Shown: positions 57,057-64,000 of the stretch, piece by piece
Position numbering within the stretch: the first letter of the stretch is position 1
How the letters are laid out: every line of letters starts with the position of its first letter
Assembly (NCBI GenBank): GCA_023053545.1
Contig: JAKZAN010000136.1
Coordinates: 1-64,000 of the forward strand
DNA length: 64,000 bases
Origin: Lepidurus packardi
Taxonomy: Eukaryota > Arthropoda > Branchiopoda > Notostraca > Triopsidae
Reading direction: 5' to 3'
Position numbers and translations under genes: made by a program
The notes under the pieces: generated by a model
Seen by the model: the letters and a program-made list of their open reading frames with translations, nothing else
What the model was told of the DNA's origin: nothing
Database searches by the model: none

Positions 57057-59468
57057 ATGACCGACTCCGCCACCCGTACTGTCAAAATCAAAACTCTCAA
57101 TAGCCAAGTCTACGAGTTCCAACTCAATCCCGATGTACTCCCTTGTCCCATCCATTCACTATAAGTCCCACACAGATCAAAATATCCGAGTTCAAATCCC
57201 TCATCCTCTAAAAAACTCAAGTCCCCATCAATAGGCAAAGGTTAGTCTACATGGGAAAAGTTCTTGTCGATGATGCTATACTTTCAAACTATGGTACTGA
57301 CTCTTCCCTCTCATCTATACCATTTACTCCCTTTCGCAGTCAAGGACAATGAACAAACCATTCATCTTATAGCCAGGACTGAGGCAGCCGACTCAACGCC
57401 TGCCCAACAGCAATAACCTCAGACACAGCAACAATCACAACCCCAAGCCCAACAGATGCAAAATATTTTTGCTGGACTTGGATTCAATCCTCTTGGCTTA
57501 CTGGGGAATGGAACAACCAATGTTGTGATCCGTACGGTCGGTCCTGATCTAGGCAACAACGTTGGAAACATTCTGAATTCAGTCCTAGGAGGACTCGCCC
57601 CTCAGTCTCAACCCCGATCCCCGACACCATCGCCAGTCCCATCACAGCAACCCATCAGGCAACCTGAAACCCATCACCCGAATACCCAGCCTCATGCACA
57701 TCCCCATGTGCAGCCGATTAGCTTCCCTTTCAACATTCTTTATAACATGGGCCTTCAGATTAGTCAAGTAATGGGCCCAGAATCGATGTTTCCCGGGCCG
57801 CCATTGCCCCAAATCAGTCACCGAAATGGAGCACAAATTTTCGGGGGCTACTTATCGGCTTGGCATTTTCAGATGATGAGACTTCTACCTTTTGTTTATC
57901 GTTTAGGCGAGATTCTACAGAGGGAAAACATGCTGGCTGATCCGATTCAACGCTAGGAAGCCAACCTCCTCTTCCAAAGACTGGTCCCAATTTTCGACAA
58001 TGTAGTCCATGCCACGGCACCCTTTAATCAGTACAGAAATTTCAGGCTTGGCTCAGCTCCTGGCTAGTTCAGATTAGGCGACAATCAGCATCATGATCAT
58101 AACCATCAGAATAGCCACCCTCATGTCCACCAATCGCCTTTGACACAACCTGCCCAACAGCCGATTGGACAACCACCAAGTCAATCACAGCCTACTCAAC
58201 CAATGCAGAATTTATCAAATTTACCTCCTGGGGTGCAACATATCACAATTCAGACAGTCGTTACGGACAGCAATAGTCTGAGTGATGTATTAGGACAGAT
58301 AAGCCAACTGGGACAGGTGGGCAATTTGGACACAGCAATGGTCGCAGAACCAGATCAAGCTTCATCGCCTCAAAGAACTTCTCCTTCAACTGGACAACAG
58401 ACAAATCCGATGAACCTTTTTAATGGGTTCCTGTCTGGCCTCGGAGGCAATCAGCAAGGGGCTTCGCAGATGCCTGATTTATCCAGTCTCATTTCCTCTG
58501 TTACTGGACTTTTTAATGCTCAAAATGTGTCTTCCAATCAGCCCCAGACAATCATCACCCAACCAATGCAGTCCCAGCAAGACCGACAGCCGCAGCAAGC
58601 AACACAATCAGCACCACCCCAGCCATCCGAGCAATCACAAGAAACTCCCTCCCAACAGAGTTAAAGCCAGGGAGCCCAACAACCGCAGCTGCAAAATATG
58701 ATGTCCAATTTCTCGGGTCTGCTTTCCGGCCCCATGCTGGCAGGTATAAGCAATACTACTCTGCGCGAGATGCTGGAAAATGAAGAGTCAGTGTATACTC
58801 GGATATTCGGAGATCTGAACGGATCCGATATCATTCAGGCCTTTACTGTTCGAAACTTTTCGTTCCTGGATCTGAAGAAGGCTAGTTTCCAGAGGGGAAT
58901 CCAGAACTTCCTGGCAGAAAACGGAAACTCTAAGTAGACTTTGATAAACAAATTTGCCGAGGATATCATGAATCTTGCGTGTAGTGAAGAACTTCAAAAT
59001 ATCTCGATGGAAGGCTTCGACTGCAGAGCTGTTGCCCAGGAAATACTTCAAAAGCATCTTTCTATTCTCTTATCCCTCACACTTGCTAATGACGGACCCA
59101 ACACTCGATACTCTGAGGCAGCAGTCAGGCAGGCCAGAAAGATGATCGGAGAACTACTCTGCGAACTGGCCGAAGGAGTCGAGGAAGGCCTCCCGGCTGT
59201 GATCAATTGCACGCGCAACAGTGTCATCCGAGTGCTGGATCCCTATCTGATGGGCCTGTCAGGATTGTTGTTTGGAATGATCCAGGAGGGTATAATGGGG
59301 ATGTGCTACGAGTACAAAGCTGATGCGGAACGAGAAATGATGAAAACGGAGGAAGACGCCGTAAATGAACAAGATTTACTGACAAGCATTTAGAAGGAAG
59401 CCAGCAAGCACAAAGATTCGATCACCGAGACGCTGCAGAAACCTCGCAGTCCTCATTTCGGTTCATGA
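57057..59468 (+). CDS. BAG6: BAG6/Scythe-like protein with N-terminal ubiquitin-like domain
   Basis: 774 residues, introns 57135-57175 (41 nt) and 57294-57339 (46 nt). The Ubl domain spans residues 8-85 (VKIKTLNSQVYEFQLNPD, INRQRLVYMGKVLVDDAIL, NEQTIHLIART). It is followed by Gln/Pro-rich low-complexity stretches with Gln encoded by both CAA and TAA/TAG, conserved islands (WHFQMMRLLPFVYRLGEIL), and a helical C-terminal region (LACSEELQNISMEGFDCRA, RQARKMIGELLCELAEG). This is the BAG6 plan: a chaperone that hands tail-anchored or misfolded proteins to the proteasome. Ubiquilin is an alternative, but UBA and STI1 repeats are not evident. TGA 59466-59468. Confidence 0.75.
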
Positions 59469-59544
59469 GCAGCACTGCATAATACATCTGTCACCAGCAC
59501 AAGTTGCTAAGAACTGTATATAAAACCAAATTTATCGCACATCC

Positions 59545-59961
59545 TCACTCCAGCGTAGGCAGCATTATTTCAGCTTCTCCTTCAATCCTCGTCTCTCCCT
59601 GCGCTCCCAGTACTTTCGTCACCAAGCTTAACCTTTTCTTCTCAAGCTTAACATTCTTGACGTCAATCTGCACTAAGACCCTTTCCCAAAGTTTGATAGG
59701 CGGCCCTCTGAACTCGAAACTTTGCTTCATATAGATAGACTCTGTGAGAGTATTGCCGATAACACGAGAAAAGAGACTGGCAGCAAGCATTTGACTGACC
59801 TAGTCAGAGGAGGTGGTGGTTTAAAACATGTGGTGGAAGGCGTGCTGGTTTTATGGGGTGATAGTTGTGTGTTAGAGGATTTGGTCACCAACTTGGATTT
59901 TGGTTGCAGACTTGGCGAGAGTTTTGGGGTAGAACACTCTTCTAACGAAGGAAATATGCAT
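59545..59961 (-). CDS. MaoC-like hotdog-fold protein
   Basis: 138 residues in a single exon. It matches the (R)-hydratase/MaoC hotdog pattern: MLAASLFSRVIGNTL on the central helix, SIYMKQSFEFRGPPIKLWERV and VKLEKKRLSLVTKVLGAQGE strands, ending IEGEAEIMLP. The N-terminus (FVRRVFYPKTLAKSATKI) could be a mitochondrial presequence. The usual D-x-N-P-x-H catalytic signature ahead of the helix is replaced (TSSDQVSQ), so activity as an enoyl-ACP/CoA hydratase is doubtful. Divergent from SelW with 117 bp between ATGs. Confidence 0.72.
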
Positions 59962-60078
59962 GGCGAATAGAGAAGTAGATCACTTTAATAAGATACGAGT
60001 AAGTCAATAAGAATGGCTGTCCATCTAGGCCAGAATTATAATCATTCGTTAGACCAAACCAACCCTATTATCCCAACC

Positions 60079-60339
60079 ATGACACACCTTCTTGTCGAAT
60101 ACTGCGATAGCTGAGGCTTCAGACCTGTTGCCGACGCACTGGCCAAAGAAATCAAGGCCCAGACTAACAACACCTTCGAAGTCCAGGTCAGGCCAGCAGC
60201 CACAAAGACCAGTCGAGTAGATCTCTTCTGGGTGGACAACAAAACTAAGACCGAGGTCTGGAGCGGCAACAGAGCGACTCTGAAGGCCAACCTGAAGGAG
60301 ATCGCTGGTAAGGTGAGTGGAGGAAAACCTAAATTGTGA
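60079..60339 (+). CDS. SELENOW: SelW-type selenoprotein (in-frame UGA = Sec)
   Basis: 86 residues. The frame from ATG 60079 contains a TGA at 60112-60114 (residue 12) exactly at the U of the SelW/Rdx redox motif: EYCDSUGFRPVADALAKEIK, i.e. CxxU followed by GFRP as in SelW. Coding continues in frame for 75 more codons with the expected thioredoxin-like strand order (FEVQVRPAATKTSR, RVDLFWVDNKTKTEVWSGN) to a final TGA at 60337-60339. A SECIS-like hairpin follows at 60383-60428. The product is a small thioredoxin-fold oxidoreductase. Without UGA recoding the product would be only 11 residues, so selenocysteine is the best reading. The GGTAAGG near 60308 was considered as a donor but is not needed. 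Confidence 0.9.
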
Positions 60340-60382
60340 GGGAGAAGTGAGGGAGAAGTGAGGGAGGAGGTAAGGATGGGAA

Positions 60383-60428
60383 ATGAAGAGCTAAGAGTCA
60401 ACCTTTGCGGCCTATTAGTTCTGATGAT
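60383..60428 (+). promoter_or_regulatory. SECIS-like element in SelW 3' UTR
   Basis: 44 nt after the stop, ATGA (60383-60386) begins a hairpin: GAGCTAA (60388-60394) pairs perfectly (one G-U) with TTAGTTC (60415-60421), followed by TGATGAT (60422-60428), giving the AUGA/UGA(N) quartet of a SECIS. An AA dinucleotide (60400-60401) sits in the apical loop 13 nt after ATGA, the spacing expected of eukaryotic SECIS. GGTA near 60370 may pair with TACC at 60428 to extend helix I. Identified by eye. Confidence 0.8.
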
Positions 60429-60640
60429 ACCTATATAGCTCTAGTCCTACGATAAATATTAACTCCGGATAATATGCATGTAGCAGTCAGTTCGCAAAAA
60501 TGTAAGGAGCCGGTAGAAATAAAACAGTAAAGAAAGAAAAACACTCAATGCCTGTTGGCACATCCTTCATTTTCAGGTCAGTAGCCTCCCAACAGATCCT
60601 ATGAGTCCCAGAATATCTGTCTCCTAACGATCCGACTAAC

Positions 60641-61123
60641 TCAAACGTTCCGAACATGTTTGCACTTCTGCTGCATCCGCACCATCTGGAAGTGGATCTC
60701 TTCCACGTCCATCATCTACTCATCTTTCAGCACATTTGAGGAGCTCTGGGGTTCATCTGAGTCCACGCTCGACGATTTTACTATCTTAATGGGCGCCAAC
60801 ACCGACTTCTCTTTGAGTTGGGACTGGCTATTCAGGTTGGGATGCAACAGCCGATGCTTCGGCAGCGACGACTCCTTGCCGAATTCCTCTGACAGTATGG
60901 GTTGTGCGTTGGTGTATTAATGTGGAAATAGTACTGGAGATCCTGCGATGATAGTAGCTTGCGCCGCGTCTGCTGGCACCGCCTCCAGGAATGACGAGTT
61001 GTTGATTGTTGTGGGGAGACTCAGCGAGCATGAGCTACTCCGTGGACTTTCTTTCGGACTGGGGAAACTGTGAAAAGGGGCGGAATAAGATTGGTCATAT
61101 AAACTATTAGTGGGGCGGTACAT
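60641..61123 (-). CDS. Orphan Ser/Pro-rich protein
   Basis: 160 residues from ATG 61123 to TGA 60641-60643. It is Ser/Pro/Lys/Gln-rich with a short C-terminal helix (DVEEIHFQMVRMQQKCKHVR). An upstream stretch at 61124-61230 encodes a plausible N-terminal exon (ATG near 61229; SGPEILLPFQVNRSRELV) ending at a GTAATC donor, but joining the two leaves a frame problem, so the N-terminus is uncertain. No domain recognised. Confidence 0.5.
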
Positions 61124-61417
61124 TAGGAGGGATTACTTTGTTCGGCAGCCTGATGTTTTGGTTGACTAGTTCGCGGGATCGGTTGACCTGGAAAGGCAGC
61201 AGGATTTCGGGTCCCGAGCTGGGCTTCATCATGACTATTGTTTCTTCGCTAACTTTGTTACACCAACCTCGATAAATCAATTATGGCCTTAGCCTGAACT
61301 AATACACTACTTTGAGTAACTTTCCCAGAAATCAAAGGCAACAACTCCAGAAAGCTAACATCTCAAATATGTACATCCTAATGCCCATTATAAGACTAAC
61401 CCTCACACGACTAGCCC

Positions 61418-62251
61418 TCAGACCAGTGACTCCCGGCTGTTCTCTCCCATGATCCTCTTGTACTTCAGCCTCTGGTAGCTCACTGTCGTTTCCTCTTCCT
61501 TCTCCAGCACTAGATTAATCAAGTACAATAGTACGCTCCCAGCCCCCAGCATCAGTGCATAGCTCATGACCGTCTCCCGACTAACTTCGAATACGAAGGC
61601 ACGTCTGTGGTACTCCTCCAACATTTCTTTGTGTTTTCGCATTGCAGTTTCGCTGATAGGGATGAGCGGTGTGTGCCTAAACTCCTCAATCGGCCTAAGA
61701 GTCAGGAAATTGTTGGGGTCTTCACACTCGATGGTGCCTGGAATATTGATGTTGACTGTGTGATTTTCTCTTAACTTCGCTATGTATTTGGACTCGTAAG
61801 TCAGCAGGGAGCCGAATTCTAAGTCTTTGATCTGTAAAGGCTTTTACACCTGGATGTCGCCGTACAAATCTTGCTCATGGCTATAGGTTTGCACCAGACT
61901 CTTCTAATAGTCCTCGTAAGAAGACAGTGCGTTTAGCTGCAGTACTTCGAATAGATTCTGAGTCGGCGTTTAGTGGGTGATTCTCTTTTACTCCTCATCC
62001 TGCACAAAGGGGAATGGCTCATTCACAACTGGAAGACCATAATGTAGTTATTTGGAGACCTCCGATGGGGCTTCGATCTCTACTGCAAGCTTTTATTTGG
62101 AGAGAGGGACAGGAGATTATGTGTTGGATGGGAGTTTGGGAGGAGCCTTCTTCAGGATGGAGGCAATCTCGTCCTCGGAGAGTTTGTACTTATCTGAGAG
62201 CTTTTTGGACTGCGACACGGTCCTGAAGATGAGAGTAGAGAGTCTACGCAT
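61418..62251 (-). CDS. Putative mitochondrial membrane protein
   Basis: 277 residues, one exon. MRRLSTLIFRTVSQSKKLS is a clear mitochondrial presequence. The middle is hydrophilic with Tyr/Gln/Glu-rich stretches. One membrane helix lies near residue 240 (VMSYALMLGAGSVLLYLINL) and is followed by a short charged tail. This topology is typical of ciliate-specific accessory subunits of respiratory complexes or ATP synthase, but no family signature was recognised. TGA stop 61418-61420. Confidence 0.7.
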
Positions 62252-62437
62252 GGGAAGTGGCTAGGGTTGATTATTGGTAGGGCGGGCTGCGGAGGTGTGT
62301 CTGCTAAGTTATGATTATAGCAATATGCTGGGAGATTGCTGGGCCTGCGCACAATTAAAATCAGTCACAACTATATTATATCAAGGGCCCCGAATTCGGT
62401 ACTCTATACTAAAAATATTAGACTCGTCACGATCCAC

Positions 62438-64000
62438 TCAGCTGCCCAGCTGCGACAGTAAATTGATCTTCTGCTCAATCGACTTCACCAAGTCATCGTT
62501 GATCTCCTTCCGCCGATCGTGGAACGCCACCACATTTGGCAGGTGCTCGTGCCGCAACACCTTCTCCTTCCAAGCCACCCTCTCGTCCACGCTCTTCAGC
62601 TTCTAGAGAACGTACTTGATTTCATCATACTTGGGCTTGTCCGACATCTTTATGAACTCCTGCTCCCTGTACAACGGGTTGATCGACCTGGACACCCGTG
62701 GAACCCTCTCCTTCTTGGGCCTGGCAGAAGAAGAGGCCTCAGGCAGAGTCGTGGACTTCTTGCGGTTTTTGGGCATTCGCCGCATGTCATCCAAATACTG
62801 CAATCCGATCCGGTTTAGCTCCTCCTTTGTCCTCTGCACGGGAATAATCTCTTCGATTTCGCCGATGTTTATCCCATTGAGGTACCGATACTTTCTGACC
62901 CTTCGGTGGGTGGCTCCCCCCTCCTCTTCCCTTGACTACTGCTGATCCAACTTGGGTTCAACCCGAGGCATATGGTGTTCCTTGACCAGTTGTTCATAGT
63001 GGCGCATCTTTGCGAGTTTTTCGTAGGCAACGTCCCCTCTAAGTTCTCGCTGTAGCCTTTCCCTTTCGAGCATAACGTGGGCCTTGCCCTGATAGTAGTT
63101 GAGTTTTTAATTTTCCTGTTCTATTTTTTCAAGGTGCTTCTCACGTTGGAAGTTCTTCTTGTCCTCGAGCTCCTGGAGTTTTTCCTCGTACTTGAGCACG
63201 TGCTGCTGTATTTACTTTTCTTCGATCGGTTTGTATCTCTCCGAGATGCTGCGGAGTTTCTCTTCTATGTCCTTCTTCTTCTGTTCTTCCTGCTTCTGAT
63301 CAAACTCTTCACGCAGCTTGTAAAGTGGTTTCTTCTTCTTAAACTCCTTATAGAAAACCTCAAACTCAACCCGTTCTTTCTATCTCTTCTTGAGTGACTC
63401 TTCGATATCCCCTAATCCTTTTCTTACCCTTTCCTCCAGACTCGCTTTCCGTGCTAGCGCAAGGACTTTCCTTTCCTCCTCCTCCTTGGGGTTTGCCTTC
63501 ATTTCTAGACTCATTCGTTGCTCCTAGTAAACCTTGATTCTCTGATGCCTTTTGGCTTTCTCAGTTTGCAGCTTCTTGAGGAACATCTTGATCTCTTTCT
63601 ACCTTTGGGGACTGTGCGTAAACATGAACTAGTTGTCGTTGAGTTGGGCATAGAGTTTCTCCATATCCTTGATGCTGTTGGAAATTGAAGACTTCTCTTG
63701 GGATATCTTCTGGATGACATCTTTTTCTCGGTCTTACACTTTCTAAGTACTATTTCCAATCAGGCTTCTCTTGGGAATCTCGCTTGATTATCTTAGTGCG
63801 CTTTCCTCCTTTGGTTGTTCGCTCGATGCTTCCGGGTGGCTGCCCTGTATCTGTTTATTCCCTGAGATTTGTTTATGGGAATATTGGTAGATTGCGTTGT
63901 CAGATGCAGGAACTGCCCTCTCACTTGCCAATATCTGGTGGTCATTCGTTGGGGGTTGTTCGAAGGAGTTTGGCTTATGCTTGTTTTGTTAGATGGGCTG
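62438..64000 (-). CDS. Coiled-coil protein, 5' end beyond the window
   Basis: The last 520 residues of a gene whose start lies past position 64000. From the right edge the frame is open to TGA 62438-62440. A Gln/Ser/Asn-rich stretch is followed by a long, highly charged single-helix or coiled-coil region (about 63700-62950, e.g. KVLALARKASLEERVRKGL, LRSISERYKPIEEKQIQQHV, KLQELEDKKNFQREKHLEK) and a basic C-terminal part containing IGLQYLDDMRRMPKNRKKS. The composition resembles axonemal or microtubule-associated coiled-coil proteins. No named family is assignable. Confidence 0.75.

Noticed and set aside
60308-60340. GGTAAGG as a splice donor at the end of the SelW gene
   Set aside because: The frame already closes at TGA 60337-60339 at the usual SelW length and the SECIS lies just downstream. 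No acceptor gives a better C-terminus.
1-64000. CRISPR arrays, insertion sequences, rRNA or tRNA genes
   Set aside because: I saw no spaced direct repeats, terminal inverted repeats with a transposase, or recognisable tRNA/rRNA sequences by eye. A tRNAscan run could still find a tRNA I missed.

Overview
This window is the end of a ciliate macronuclear chromosome. It opens with about 242 bp of C4A2 (CCCCAA) telomeric repeat. The genes only read as complete proteins if TAA and TAG mean glutamine and TGA is the sole stop. In the Aurora-type kinase, for example, the glycine loop needs TAG=Gln and the C-lobe needs TAA=Gln. Introns are tiny (about 25-50 nt, a few up to about 90), start mostly with GTA and end in AG. 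Base composition is moderate, unlike AT-rich Tetrahymena, so I do not name a genus. All stop positions below are TGA, and intron positions were inferred by frame continuity.

Layout. 0-6.5 kb: telomere, a gene-poor subtelomere and three helical or coiled-coil genes, one fused to a jacalin-like domain. 6.6-13.9 kb: Aurora kinase, copine, a DBF4-like zinc-finger protein, a small GRDTY-repeat protein and an orphan helical protein. 14.2-23.1 kb: an orphan helical gene, a calpain homologue lacking its catalytic Cys, a pseudokinase, a long LRR protein and small coiled-coil or orphan genes. 23.4-31.3 kb: an ERGIC/Erv46-type cargo receptor, a C2 protein, eIF2-alpha, an orphan, a beta-propeller-like protein and a cytochrome P450. 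31.5-40.9 kb: coiled-coil/IQ genes and a 2,211-residue protein that combines alveolin-type VEKIVE repeats, coiled coils and a degenerate kinase C-lobe. 41.3-44.8 kb: mitochondrial ribosomal protein mL46, a NEK kinase and a tesmin/LIN54-type CXC protein. 45.3-53.2 kb: a single uninterrupted 2,633-residue ORF of unknown family. 53.5-62.3 kb: an NPC1 N-domain-only membrane protein, an AMPK beta subunit, a second C2 protein, a BAG6-like ubiquitin-domain protein, a MaoC-like hotdog protein, a SelW-type selenoprotein with an in-frame UGA and a 3' SECIS-like hairpin, and a mitochondrial membrane protein. A coiled-coil gene runs off the right edge.

Themes: gene density is high (about 37 genes in 64 kb) with intergenic gaps often under 150 bp. 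Cortex/cilium and cell-cycle functions are prominent (alveolin-like repeats, Aurora, NEK, DBF4, coiled coils, IQ). Several enzyme folds appear catalytically dead (calpain, two kinase-like domains). The two giant proteins and the selenoprotein, in a genome where UGA is the only stop, are the best leads for follow-up.
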